The notes under the pieces were generated by a model. The model ran no database searches, had not been told where the DNA came from, and worked only from the letters and a program-made list of their open reading frames with translations. Below are positions 8,502 through 18,611 of a stretch of DNA of 64,000 nucleotides, in pieces. Position 1 is the first letter of the stretch. Every line of letters begins with the position of its first letter. The stretch covers positions 1,013,191 to 1,077,190 of the forward strand of contig OX639965.1 in assembly GCA_951828235.1 (NCBI GenBank), in the 5' to 3' direction. A program made the position numbers and the translations under genes. The DNA comes from an uncultured Gammaproteobacteria bacterium. Lineage in GTDB: Bacteria > Pseudomonadota > Gammaproteobacteria > Steroidobacterales > Foliamicaceae.

Positions 8502-8945
8502 CTACCGGCCTTCCCGCAACTGCTCCGCGACGAACTGGAGCGCAAGCAGGTAACCCTGCGCCCCGAGGCCGCTGATGCAGCCGACGGCGACGTCCGTCAG
8601 CATGAACGAGCGGCGAAACTCCTCGCGCGCGTGCACGTTGGACAGATGCACTTCCACGAAGGGGAGCGCCAGTCCGAGCAACGCGTCACGCAGCGCGATG
8701 CTCGTGTGCCCGTAGGCGCCCGGGTTGATGATGAGATACTGCGCGCCCGGTGCGTTCTGCTGCAGCCAGTCCACCATGCCGCCCTCGCTGTTGCTCTGAC
8801 GGCAGGCCAGTTCGTGGCCCAGCCGTTCGGCCTGGTCGCGGCAGCGCCGCTCGATGTCCGCCAGCGTGTCCCGCCCGTACACCTCGGGCTCGCGCTGGCC
8901 CAACAGATTAAGGTTGGGGCCGTTAAGAAGGAGAATAGACGCCAT
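8502..8945 (-). CDS. aroQ: type II 3-dehydroquinate dehydratase
   Basis: The 147-residue enzyme converts 3-dehydroquinate to 3-dehydroshikimate in the shikimate pathway. It begins MASILLLNGPNLNLLGQREP with the flexible-loop Arg, followed by RQSNSEGGMVDWLQ, INPGAYGHTSIALRDAL with the catalytic His, and VEVHLSNVHAREEFR. An in-frame start 19 codons upstream would add a non-conserved extension; the ATG at 8945 fits the family. It is the first gene of the aroQ-accB-accC run, an arrangement common in gammaproteobacteria. Confidence 0.97.
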   Translation of the reverse strand: MASILLLNGPNLNLLGQREPEVYGRDTLADIERRCRDQAERLGHELACRQSNSEGGMVDWLQQNAPGAQYLIINPGAYGHTSIALRDALLGLALPFVEVHLSNVHAREEFRRSFMLTDVAVGCISGLGAQGYLLALQFVAEQLREGR

Positions 8946-9046
8946 AGAGTTATATTTCGCAGAAGAAGCGTGCATGATAGCTAGAGATAGCGCGGCATTC
9001 AAGGGCTCAGCAAGCGCTCTCAGCCTGGAGAGCGATGAACCCTTGT

Positions 9047-9472
9047 CTAATCGGAGGGAAGCTGCGCGAGCAGTCCGATCAGCGCGCCGGGCGAATGCGC
9101 TGAAACCGGGGACCTCGCAAAGTCATTTTCATCGCGGGTGACGATGCAAGTTGCGTTTGCCTGGCGTGCCGCTTCAACGACAACGGCATCCTCATAGTCG
9201 GTAACTGCGCTGCTGGCGGCGCGTTCCAAAGTTGTCCGGTTGACGGGCGCCACCTCAAGAATCGAAAGCAGGGTCGCGATGTGGCGACGCGCCTCGGAGT
9301 TGCCTAACGCCTCGCGCACCAGATAGAAGATGGTCGTAATCGAAGTCGCACACGCCATGCCCTCAATCTGTCCGCGATCGACACGCGACAGAAGATCGGT
9401 GGCGGCATCCGCGAAGGGCGCACGATCAAGCAGAAAATCGATCAGTACGTTGGAGTCGAAGAGAACCTTCAT
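9047..9472 (-). CDS. PIN-domain toxin (second toxin-antitoxin pair)
   Basis: The 141-residue protein has the PIN fold acidic residues: LFDSNVLIDFLL at the N terminus, VTDYEDAVVVEAA in the middle and VTRDENDFARS near the end. It probably acts as a Mg2+-dependent RNase, like VapC, but is not closely similar to the toxin at 1718-2104. The antitoxin gene lies 20 bases upstream on the same strand. The final residues (GALIGLLAQLPSD) are as expected for full length. Confidence 0.85.
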   Translation of the reverse strand: MKVLFDSNVLIDFLLDRAPFADAATDLLSRVDRGQIEGMACATSITTIFYLVREALGNSEARRHIATLLSILEVAPVNRTTLERAASSAVTDYEDAVVVEAARQANATCIVTRDENDFARSPVSAHSPGALIGLLAQLPSD

Positions 9473-9492
9473 GGAGCTTCCTGCTCATTTCA

Positions 9493-9735
9493 TCAGGAAT
9501 GCTTCTTCTCCAGGTAATCACGATAGTCCTGTTCGCCGCCAACGTCGCTCTCCTTGAGGATTCCCCTGAGCGCGGAGACCGCCGGCGTTGCCGCGAAGGG
9601 TTCCGGCGCAGGCGACAGGAGCGCGGCGAAATACTCCGAGACGACTTGCGAAAGGGACTTGCCCGCGGCGCTGGCATATTCCTTGGCACCCGAGATCAGG
9701 CGATCATCGAGCCGCAGTGTGAGCTTTGTTTGCAT
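9493..9735 (-). CDS. ribbon-helix-helix-like antitoxin, DUF6364 type
   Basis: The 80-residue protein starts MQTKLTLRLDDRLISGAKEY, followed by ASAAGKSLSQVVSEYF. This is the pattern of a ribbon-helix-helix DNA-binding domain seen in small antitoxins that pair with PIN toxins. The C-terminal half (LRGILKESDVGGEQDYRDYL) is typical of the toxin-binding tail. It precedes the PIN toxin gene in a two-gene operon. A 7-bp inverted repeat 15 bases upstream of the start is a probable autoregulatory site. Confidence 0.8.
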   Translation of the reverse strand: MQTKLTLRLDDRLISGAKEYASAAGKSLSQVVSEYFAALLSPAPEPFAATPAVSALRGILKESDVGGEQDYRDYLEKKHS

Positions 9736-9749
9736 GTGCGTTACGCTAG

Positions 9750-9776
9750 ACGTATAGGAGTCACATAAATATACGT
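9750..9776. promoter_or_regulatory. candidate operator of the second PIN toxin-antitoxin operon
   Basis: The perfect inverted repeat ACGTATA (9750-9756) and TATACGT (9770-9776) is separated by 13 bases. It lies directly upstream of the antitoxin ATG at 9735. Ribbon-helix-helix antitoxins normally repress their own operon at palindromes in this place; binding is inferred. Confidence 0.45.
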
Positions 9777-9869
9777 CAGTAGAGAACCATGGTCAATTTG
9801 GCCGGAATCTTGGCCGGAATCTCCTCACGATGACTCTGCGGCAGAAATTTCATTTAGCATTGGCGAGCG

Positions 9870-10538
9870 ATGATGGAGATGAACTTCAGGAATGGTTGGC
9901 GGAGTATCGGTCTGCTGGTGGCGGTGTCGATTGCCGGCGGCTGCGCCACGATGTCGGAATCGGAGTGCATCAACGCCGACTGGCGCGAGGTCGGACGTAA
10001 CGATGGTCTGGAAGGCAGGCGCCAGGAGCAACTGGCCAGGCACTAGGACGCCTGCGTGAAATACGGAATTTCTCCGGATCGCGATGAATACATGGATTGG
10101 CGCGAAGCGGGCCTGATCGTCTATTGCATACAGGACAGCGACTACTGGGAAGGACGAAACGGGGCCGGCTACCAGCGCGTATGTCAGGCGAGTTCGGAAT
10201 CGGCGTTTCTGGCCGGCTACCGCGCCGGGCAATCGGTATTTGACGCCATTGAAAAGGTCCTATCCATCCGCCCGGAAATGGCATCGGCAAAGGACAGGAT
10301 CGGCTCCCTTGAGAATGAGATCAGGAAGCTCGAGTCCGCGGACGGGGAGATCGATGACGAGGAAAGGAAGCTGGCGGGAAACGTCGAGGACAGGCGCAGG
10401 GAGATCGGAAAGCTGGAGGACCAGCTCGAATCGCTGCAAGTCCTGCGGGCCGTGACGATCGCGGAATACGCACGCGCGATCAAGAAAGCCCGCAACCTGG
10501 GCTACCCGGAAGAATTTCTGCTGGACGAAGTCCTTTAG
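9870..10538 (+). pseudogene. DUF2799-type lipoprotein gene interrupted by an in-frame TAG
   Basis: Translation from the ATG at 9870 gives a signal sequence ending GLLVAVSIAGGCATM, a lipobox, then SECINADWREVGRNDGLEGR and QEQLARH. A TAG at 10044-10046 follows, and the same frame continues as DACVKYGISPDRDEYMDWRE to a TAG at 10536-10538. Both halves match one DUF2799 protein, with the conserved pattern C..DW..iG..DG...H..aC...g..PD...Y. The amber codon replaces one residue between His and Asp-Ala-Cys and could come from a single change in AAG, GAG or CAG. Residues about 140 to 200 form a charged coiled coil. Translation could restart at GTG 10056, but that product would lack the lipoprotein signal. 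TAG ends other genes here, so recoding is unlikely. Confidence 0.75.
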
Positions 10539-12985
10539 AAATTGACCCTCAGCGTCGCGCCCACCTGGCGGCGGCGCGGATGAGAAACCGTCAGCCGCCA
10601 CGGAAAGAAGGTGTCGAAGAAACCGCCGGCCCCGCCGCCAGGCAAGGCGTTCGAGAACCACACGTCGCGGAATCCCGCAATGGGCTTGTCGTCATCCAGC
10701 AGGTTGTCCGACCACAGTTCAATCGAGTAACGCTCGGCGTCAATTCCGATTTTGAGGTTGACATAGGTATGGGCGGGGACTTCCGCCTGGTTGACCGCGC
10801 CGACCCATTGCCTGCCGGTATAAAGGACATCGGTTCGCACGTACCATTCCATGTCGCCGCGAAATGCGCGCCGGTAATTCAGCGAGAGGTTTCCCTGGGT
10901 CGCGGACTGGCGCAGCAACTCGTTGCCCGCCACGTCACCGTCGGGCGCATAGCTGGGGAAGTCGGCGAACGACTGAATCCTGGCGTTGTCGAACTCGGAA
11001 TCCGTCAGTGAGAAGCCCAGGGTGCCGGTCAGATTCTCGGTGAATGCGAATCCGAATGACGCCTCCACCCCCTGTACCGTTGCATCTCCGGCATTCATGT
11101 CCAGATTCAGGACCCCGGTGAGCGCGTTGCCGTTCGAATCAACCCCTACCAGTTGCGGAATCACGATCTTGGTCCAGTCGATCAGGAACAGGGCGATGTC
11201 GGCGCTCAATCGGCCGTCCATGTAGGTGCCCTTGACGCCCAGCTCATAGGAGGTGTTCTCTTCCGGGTCGATAAGGCTAACAACGGAAACCAGTTGGCCG
11301 AGGACGTTGTCCTCGGTATCGAAATCGAAGGCGCCGCTCTTGGTCGCGCTAGCAATCGACCCGTAGTACATCGTGTTCTCGCTGGGCTTGAAGTCCAGCG
11401 TCGCCCGCCAGGAGATGAAATCCCAGGAGTTCTCGAGGTCGGCGCCGGAAAGAAAATCCTGACTGTGCTTTTCTTCGTCCGTCCAGCGCAATTCCACGCG
11501 GCCCTTCAGCCGATCGGAAAAGTTGGCGTCAACGGACCCGAACACCGACACGGCATCGGTTTCCAACATTGCGTCGACCTCACCCGTGGCGTTGCCCCTG
11601 GGCCCGGAAAACCACTGGCGGAAAGCCAGGTCGCCGATTGACGTCCTTGGAAACGCCGTAAGTGCGAAACCCACGCCCGGGAAGAACTGGATGCAGGGGC
11701 AGAAATTGGCAAATGTGCGAGGCCGGGGAGTCTGCGCCGCCACGCCGCTGTTCCCCTCCTGCTTCTCGACACTGTAAAAGTAGGCGCCCAGCGAATAGCG
11801 CCAGGCCCGGTCTTCCGGGCTGCTGAAACGCACCTCCTGGCTGAATTCCTCGGTCGAGTCGGCAGCACCTATCTGCAGCAGTTCGGCATCGAAGGTGCCG
11901 AGAACGAAGGCGCGCGGAAACGGCGAAATGAACGACTGATACGAGAATGTCGTAGTCGGGCTGCCACGGGAACCGTCGTAAAGAAACGTCTGTTCAACCT
12001 TGGAGAACCCTGACAGGGCCGAGAACTCGCCCAGGGCGGTGTCCAGCTTGAGCGTCAGGCTGGCGCGATCCACATCGCGTTCTTCTCCGGTTGCGCGCGT
12101 AAGAATGCTCAAGTCATTCTTGCCGATGCTCGGCAGTTCGCCGCAGTAATTCGCCAGCCGCTCGCCGCGTGCGCTGACGTTCTCGCAGTTCGCTGTAACG
12201 GAGGTCAAGGCGGATACGTCGATCTGATCCTGCGAGACATACAGAGACAGGCCCGCTTCGAACTGGTCCGTTGGCGTCCAGTAGAGACTGCCCTGCACGG
12301 TTTCGTATTCGAACCCGCCGATGTCCGGACCATCGGGAACCTGGTTCTCGTATGATCCGTCCCATTGGTTCAGGATGATCGCGACGCGGGCGCGCAGCTT
12401 GTCTTCCACGAGCGGCCCGCTGATCGCCCCGGACGCGGTGAGCCGGCCCCTGTCTCCGAAAGTGAGCTCCGCCTTGCCGCGGAATTCGTCCGTCGGACGC
12501 GCGGTGACGAAATTGACCGCCCCGCTGAAACTGTTGCGGCCGTACATTGCCGCCTGGGGCCCCTTGACCACTTCGATGCGTTCAAGGTCCAGCTGACTGA
12601 AATTCAGACCTTCGCGACCGGAGACATATACGCCGTCAATGAAAATCGCCGCGTTGTTCTCCCGGTCCTGGACCGCTGTGGGCGCAATGCTTCGAATTAC
12701 GGGCACCGGCAGAAACTCACCGATCAGGTTCGAGAAGGTCATGCCAGGCGTAAAGTTCGCCACATCGTCAAGATTCTCGATGCCCGCCGCCTGGATTTCC
12801 GCGGCGCTGAAGGCGGTAATCGCAAGCGGCACGTCCTGCAGCCGCTCCTCCACCTTTCGCGCCGTCACGACGATCTCTTCCAGGGCCACCAGGCCATCCT
12901 GAGCGTTTGCCGTTCCAAGGAAACCCGAACTCGCCAGCACGAATGCCGCCACAAATCCAACTCGTGTTTGGGTGAGAGCCATCAC
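10535..12985 (-). CDS. TonB-dependent outer-membrane receptor
   Basis: This complete 816-residue receptor has a signal peptide (MALTQTRVGFVAAFVLASSG through ANAQ), a TonB box (EEIVVTARKVEERLQDVPLA), a plug domain with the motifs ERIEVVKGPQAAMYGRNSFS and GAVNFVTARP, and a C-terminal barrel ending in LRVNF. The VEERLQDVPLAIT start places it with the large group of proteobacterial receptors for complex natural substrates such as sterols, polyphenols or siderophores; the ligand is not evident. Its stop codon overlaps the stop of the convergent DUF2799-type gene within the four bases TTAG. Confidence 0.93.
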   Translation of the reverse strand: MMALTQTRVGFVAAFVLASSGFLGTANAQDGLVALEEIVVTARKVEERLQDVPLAITAFSAAEIQAAGIENLDDVANFTPGMTFSNLIGEFLPVPVIRSIAPTAVQDRENNAAIFIDGVYVSGREGLNFSQLDLERIEVVKGPQAAMYGRNSFSGAVNFVTARPTDEFRGKAELTFGDRGRLTASGAISGPLVEDKLRARVAIILNQWDGSYENQVPDGPDIGGFEYETVQGSLYWTPTDQFEAGLSLYVSQDQIDVSALTSVTANCENVSARGERLANYCGELPSIGKNDLSILTRATGEERDVDRASLTLKLDTALGEFSALSGFSKVEQTFLYDGSRGSPTTTFSYQSFISPFPRAFVLGTFDAELLQIGAADSTEEFSQEVRFSSPEDRAWRYSLGAYFYSVEKQEGNSGVAAQTPRPRTFANFCPCIQFFPGVGFALTAFPRTSIGDLAFRQWFSGPRGNATGEVDAMLETDAVSVFGSVDANFSDRLKGRVELRWTDEEKHSQDFLSGADLENSWDFISWRATLDFKPSENTMYYGSIASATKSGAFDFDTEDNVLGQLVSVVSLIDPEENTSYELGVKGTYMDGRLSADIALFLIDWTKIVIPQLVGVDSNGNALTGVLNLDMNAGDATVQGVEASFGFAFTENLTGTLGFSLTDSEFDNARIQSFADFPSYAPDGDVAGNELLRQSATQGNLSLNYRRAFRGDMEWYVRTDVLYTGRQWVGAVNQAEVPAHTYVNLKIGIDAERYSIELWSDNLLDDDKPIAGFRDVWFSNALPGGGAGGFFDTFFPWRLTVSHPRRRQVGATLRVNF

Positions 12986-13155
12986 GTCCCCCCGTGATCA
13001 ACCACGTCGCCGCTCATCATATACCTTCTTCGCTCCGCCGGACGAATCGGTGCGAAAAACCGGGCGCCAGGAAGTCGGGAAGGCGTCATCGGGCCAATTT
13101 CAGCAACTATTTGGCGTTCAGGCGGCCTTGCGGGCACTTTACTGCGTGCCTGGCA
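12986..13155. other. intergenic region upstream of the groESL promoter
   Basis: This stretch separates the divergent TonB receptor and groESL. No gene-like frame with a good ribosome-binding site is seen, and no CIRCE-type inverted repeat (TTAGCACTC/GAGTGCTAA) was found. Control of groESL is therefore probably by the heat-shock sigma factor only. Confidence 0.5.
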
Positions 13156-13187
13156 CTTGAAATCGCAATATCCGTCCCTATCATTTA
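13156..13187 (+). promoter_or_regulatory. sigma32 (heat-shock) promoter of groESL
   Basis: CTTGAAA at 13156-13162 and CCCTATCATTTA from 13176 are separated by 13 bases. This closely matches the sigma32 consensus CTTGAA, 13-15 bases, CCCCATnT. It lies about 90 bases upstream of groES, the expected position. Confidence 0.75.
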
Positions 13188-13276
13188 CCCGCCCTCTCAT
13201 GAAGAGGGTCCGTTTATGAGGAATCGCCGCGCCGAGGGGGCGTGGCCATCGGTATTTCCCACGAGGAGAACGCAAC

Positions 13277-13567
13277 ATGAAAATTCGACCGCTGCAAGAC
13301 AGGGTGCTGATTCGCCGAACGGAGGAGGAGCGAAAGTCTCCCGGCGGCATCGTCATTCCCGACTCGGCCACCGAGAAACCCATCCGGGGCGAGGTCATCG
13401 CCGCCGGCAAGGGCAAGGTGCTTGAGAACGGAGAGGTCCGCCCCCTGGAACTGAAGGCCGGCGACAAGGTGCTGTTCGGAAAGTACAGCGGCACCGAAGT
13501 CAAGGTGGACGGCGAGGAACTGCTGGTCATGAAGGAAGACGACGTCATGGCCGTCATCGAGGACTAA
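13277..13567 (+). CDS. groES: co-chaperonin GroES
   Basis: The 96-residue protein begins [20 protein letters not shown], followed by [15 protein letters not shown], the mobile loop that binds GroEL. It ends [13 protein letters not shown]. GroES forms a heptameric lid on the GroEL cage. A GAGGAG ribosome-binding site precedes the ATG. It is followed by groEL after 47 bases and driven by a sigma32-type promoter. Confidence 0.99.
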   Translation: MKIRPLQDRVLIRRTEEERKSPGGIVIPDSATEKPIRGEVIAAGKGKVLENGEVRPLELKAGDKVLFGKYSGTEVKVDGEELLVMKEDDVMAVIED

Positions 13568-13602
13568 TTCGGGTCTTTCCCGATTCAACACATACCCAAT
13601 AG

Positions 13603-15246
<1,644 letters not shown>

Positions 15247-15299
15247 GTCCCGCTGCGCCGCCCGCCGAAACCGGCGGCGGTGCGCAGGCCAAAGCGCAC

Positions 15300-15333
15300 A
15301 AAGCCCCGCCTTTCCGACGAAAGGCGGGGCTTT
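15300..15333 (+). terminator. terminator after groESL
   Basis: A perfect 15-bp stem (AAAGCCCCGCCTTTC / GAAAGGCGGGGCTTT) with the 4-base loop CGAC begins 54 bases after the groEL stop. The 3' arm ends in TTT. Because it lies upstream of any plausible glnE start, it also argues against a longer glnE. Confidence 0.8.
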
Positions 15334-15358
15334 GGCGTCCGGACTTCCCCCTTGGAAA

Positions 15359-15375
15359 GAGGGCGTCCCGCCCTC
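15359..15375. repeat. short palindromic repeat GAGGGCG-TCC-CGCCCTC
   Basis: A 7-bp perfect stem with a 3-base loop lies between the groESL terminator and glnE. The same sequence in the opposite orientation lies at 20370-20386, and its core (GAGGGCGGGACGCC) begins the element at 4640. It looks like a dispersed REP-type unit of this genome. Confidence 0.5.
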
Positions 15376-15453
15376 AACAAACGCGCGGCGCCTTCGCCCC
15401 CGGGTCCCCGTGATGTAATCTTTGCCGCCTCCCAGCGCCAGCCACTACCCGAC

Positions 15454-18327
15454 TTGAACGCCGCCCACCCTTCAATCCCCGAATCGCTGCGCGAAGGGGC
15501 CGACAAGGCGCTGGCCGGGTTGCGGCAAGACGAGTCGCTTGCTCCCCTGCTCGAGCAGAACGAACTGCTTACGCCGCTCAACAGAGTATTGGCCTGTTCG
15601 CCCTTCGCGGCTCGAAGCTTTTCCCGCAGGCCGGAGATACTCGGGGACCTGCTGACCGGAGGCCGGCTCGCCCGCCCGCTTGCGGAGGGCGAACTCGCGC
15701 AAATGGCCGGCGAAGCCCTGGAAGAGTGCCGTCAGGAACCCTCGTTCATGCGCGAACTTCGATGGTTTCGGCACCGTGAGATGTGCCGGATCCTCTGGCG
15801 CGACCTGAACGGCCTCGCAAGCCTGGAGGAGAGCCTGGGCGAACTGACCGGACTGGCCGAAGCCTGCATCCTGTCCGCACTGGAATTCGCCCGTGGCAAT
15901 GTGTCCGCCCGACACGGCCCGCCGCTCACGGCAGACGGCAAGCTCAGCGAAATGGCCGTGATCGGCATGGGCAAGCTGGGCGGCGGCGAACTCAATTTCT
16001 CCTCCGATATCGACCTCATCTTCATCTATTCCGAGGACGGAAGGACCGACGGCCCTGTCGAAGTCGACGCAGTGCGTTTCCACACGCTGGTCTGCCAGCA
16101 GTTGATCCGGGTGCTCAACCAGCGCACGGTGGACTCCTTCGTGTACCGGGTGGACACACGCCTGCGTCCTTTCGGCAACAGCGGTCCGCTGGTCATAAAG
16201 ACCTCATCGCTGGAGAACTACCTGGCCCGCTCGGCCCGTGACTGGGAGCGCTACGCCTGGGTGAAGGCGCGCGTGATCAACCCCTGCGAGATGAGCCAGG
16301 CGCTGTACGAGGAAGTCATGCGGCCGTTCGTCTACCGCCGCTACCTTGACTACAGCGTGTTCGAGTCGCTGCGTGACATGAAGGGCAAGATCGAACGCGA
16401 GGCGCTGCGCAAGGACAAGGTCAACGACATCAAGCTGGGCAGCGGCGGGATCCGTGAAATCGAGTTCATTACGCAATCGATGCAACTGGTGCGGGGCGGC
16501 GCCAACCCGGACCTGCGCGGCCGCAGCCTGCGCGAAATGCTCGCGCGACTGGGCAAGCGCGGCTTTCTCGGGCCCGGCACATCCGGCGAACTCGACCGCG
16601 CCTACTGCTTTCTGCGCCGGCTGGAGAACCGGCTGCAGGGCATGGACGATCGCCAGACTCAAACACTGCCGGACGACGAAGAGGGCCGCATCCGCCTCGC
16701 TTGCGCCATGGGCCACTCCGATTGGGACAGCCTGGCGGACAAGACCGAGTCACACCGCGAGGCCGTAGCGAGGCACTTCTCGACCATCGTCTTTCGCCAG
16801 GACGACCTGCCCGAGGCTGAGGCCGGTCCTCCCGGGGACCTTGCGGCCCTGTGGGCGGGAGATACCGAAAACGCCGCCGAGGTCCTCACGGCCTACGGAT
16901 TTTCCGATCCCCAGGTTGCGCTGGATTCCATGCAGACGGTCCGCCAGGCTTCCGACTACGCACGCATGGATCAGACCGGTCGGAAAAGGCTGGACATGCT
17001 CATTCCCCGGCTGATCGAGGCGGCGGCAAAGGAGCCGGAACCCGGACTAACTCTGGCCCGGACCCTGAAGGTCGTCGCATCCATCGCCAGGCGCTCCGCC
17101 TATCTCGCGCTGTTGTACGAGAACGGCCCGGCCCGAAACCGCCTGGTGCATGTATGCGGCCTGGGAGAAACGCTGGCCAAGCAACTGTGCTCCGTTCCGG
17201 CGCTGGCGGACGAGCTGCTCGATTCCCGCATTACACGGCAGGTAATGGACCTCGAGCAGCTCGAGGAGGAGCTGGATTTCCGACTGGTTCGGACCGCCAA
17301 CGAGTCGGAGGAATTGCGGCTGGCAGCGATCAACGAATTCAAGCAGGCGGCGGCCTTTCGCGTTGGTGTGCTGGACCTGGCCGGCGGACTTCCGTTGATG
17401 CGGGTAAGCGATCTGCTGACCGGAATTGCCGAACTGGTGATCGACCGGTCGCTGGAGCACGTCTGGGAAGAGCTCGCCGAGCAGTACGGATCGCCCGGCT
17501 ATACCGTCGACGGCGAACGCAGCCAGGCCGGATTCGCCGTAATCGCCTACGGAAAGCTGGCGGGACTGGAAATGGGTTACGGCTCGGACCTCGACCTGGT
17601 GTTCGTCTACGACGCGCAGGGCGAAGACCAGGTGACCGATGGACGGACGAGCATCGCCGATTCGGACTTTTTCTTTCGCGTGGCGCGGCGGGTGATTTCG
17701 GTGCTCACGACCCGGAGCATCACCGGAAGAATGTACGAGGTGGACACGCGCCTTCGTCCCAGCGGGCGCTCGGGAATGCTGGTGTCCTCGCTGCAGGCCC
17801 TCGAAAAGTACCAACGCGAATCCGCCTGGACCTGGGAGCACCAGGCACTGCTCAGGAGCCGGGCCATCGCCGGCGCTGTCCATGTGCGCGACGCATTCGA
17901 GAAGCTGCGCATGAGCGTTCTGCGCGAATCGGTCCGGCGGGACGACCTGCGTGACCAGGTGATCGAAATGCGTCGGAGGATGCTGGCCGAAGCGCCCAGG
18001 GTGGACAAGGGACGCTTCGACATCAAGCAAGCCCGGGGAGGGTTGCAGGACATCGAGTTCATCGTGCAGTACCTGGTACTGAATCACGCCCACGAACACG
18101 CCGACCTCGCAGCCTGGCCGGACAACGTGCGGCAACTGGAGGCCCTTGCCAGCCACGAAGTGCTGACCCCGGAAGCCGCCGACGTTCTGAAGCGCTGTTA
18201 CCTGGAATACCGGGAGATCCTGCATCATCGCTCCCTGGCCGAACTACCGCCGCATGCACCCGCCGACGAAGTCGCCGGGCGCGTGGAAACGGTCTCCGAT
18301 TTATGGCAACGCTATCTGGGCGCGTAG
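15454..18327 (+). CDS. glnE: bifunctional glutamine synthetase adenylyltransferase / deadenylase
   Basis: GlnE adds AMP to and removes it from glutamine synthetase in response to PII. Two nucleotidyltransferase domains are visible: the N-terminal deadenylase half with GGGELNFSSDIDLIFIYSED and YRVDTRLRPFG, and the C-terminal adenylyltransferase half with GLEMGYGSDLDLVFVYDAQG and YEVDTRLRPSGRSG. Both keep the paired Asp residues. The open frame reaches back through the groESL terminator, so the start must be later. TTG at 15454 gives 957 residues, close to the E. coli length of 946, although no clear Shine-Dalgarno sequence precedes it. Confidence 0.95.
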   Translation: MNAAHPSIPESLREGADKALAGLRQDESLAPLLEQNELLTPLNRVLACSPFAARSFSRRPEILGDLLTGGRLARPLAEGELAQMAGEALEECRQEPSFMRELRWFRHREMCRILWRDLNGLASLEESLGELTGLAEACILSALEFARGNVSARHGPPLTADGKLSEMAVIGMGKLGGGELNFSSDIDLIFIYSEDGRTDGPVEVDAVRFHTLVCQQLIRVLNQRTVDSFVYRVDTRLRPFGNSGPLVIKTSSLENYLARSARDWERYAWVKARVINPCEMSQALYEEVMRPFVYRRYLDYSVFESLRDMKGKIEREALRKDKVNDIKLGSGGIREIEFITQSMQLVRGGANPDLRGRSLREMLARLGKRGFLGPGTSGELDRAYCFLRRLENRLQGMDDRQTQTLPDDEEGRIRLACAMGHSDWDSLADKTESHREAVARHFSTIVFRQDDLPEAEAGPPGDLAALWAGDTENAAEVLTAYGFSDPQVALDSMQTVRQASDYARMDQTGRKRLDMLIPRLIEAAAKEPEPGLTLARTLKVVASIARRSAYLALLYENGPARNRLVHVCGLGETLAKQLCSVPALADELLDSRITRQVMDLEQLEEELDFRLVRTANESEELRLAAINEFKQAAAFRVGVLDLAGGLPLMRVSDLLTGIAELVIDRSLEHVWEELAEQYGSPGYTVDGERSQAGFAVIAYGKLAGLEMGYGSDLDLVFVYDAQGEDQVTDGRTSIADSDFFFRVARRVISVLTTRSITGRMYEVDTRLRPSGRSGMLVSSLQALEKYQRESAWTWEHQALLRSRAIAGAVHVRDAFEKLRMSVLRESVRRDDLRDQVIEMRRRMLAEAPRVDKGRFDIKQARGGLQDIEFIVQYLVLNHAHEHADLAAWPDNVRQLEALASHEVLTPEAADVLKRCYLEYREILHHRSLAELPPHAPADEVAGRVETVSDLWQRYLGA

Positions 18328-18389
18328 CCAGCGGGAGCAGTCCGTAGCGAAGGCGCCCCCGTACCGGGGGGTCGACATATACTTCCACA

Positions 18390-18611
18390 ATGGTTCAGCA
18401 GAATAGCGGTCAGAAACCGACTTCAAACATGGAGCGGCACTATATCGTGTCGGAAAAGGACCTGCCCGTTTCCTGCCCGCTGCCCTGGACCGTTCGCTGG
18501 AACTCCCACCCGCGCGTCTACCTGCCGCTCAAGCCCGGGTCCGACGCCACCTGCCCCTATTGCGGGGCCGTGTTCTCACTGTCCTCCGGGCACCAGCGCG
18601 ATAAAGGCTAG
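18390..18611 (+). CDS. small CHCC zinc-finger protein
   Basis: The 73-residue product has a Cys-His-Cys-Cys metal site: one Cys in DLPVSCPLPWTVRWNSHPRV, the His in NSHP, and the pair in ATCPYCGAVF. This is the zf-CHCC fold, related to the NDUFS6 subunit of mitochondrial complex I; bacterial members are small proteins of unclear role. An internal ATG at 18429 would give MERHYIVSEKDLP, the point where family similarity begins, so the first 13 residues may not be translated. The stop codon overlaps that of the convergent glycosyltransferase gene in CTAG. Confidence 0.85.
   Translation: MVQQNSGQKPTSNMERHYIVSEKDLPVSCPLPWTVRWNSHPRVYLPLKPGSDATCPYCGAVFSLSSGHQRDKG

Noticed and set aside
13000..13276. 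A CIRCE operator for HrcA control of groESL
   Set aside because: No TTAGCACTC-N9-GAGTGCTAA match was seen; the sigma32-type promoter is sufficient.
18355..18371. CCCCC-GTACC-GGGGG hairpin after glnE as a terminator
   Set aside because: No T-tract follows and the zinc-finger gene begins 19 bases later. It could be a chance GC hairpin.
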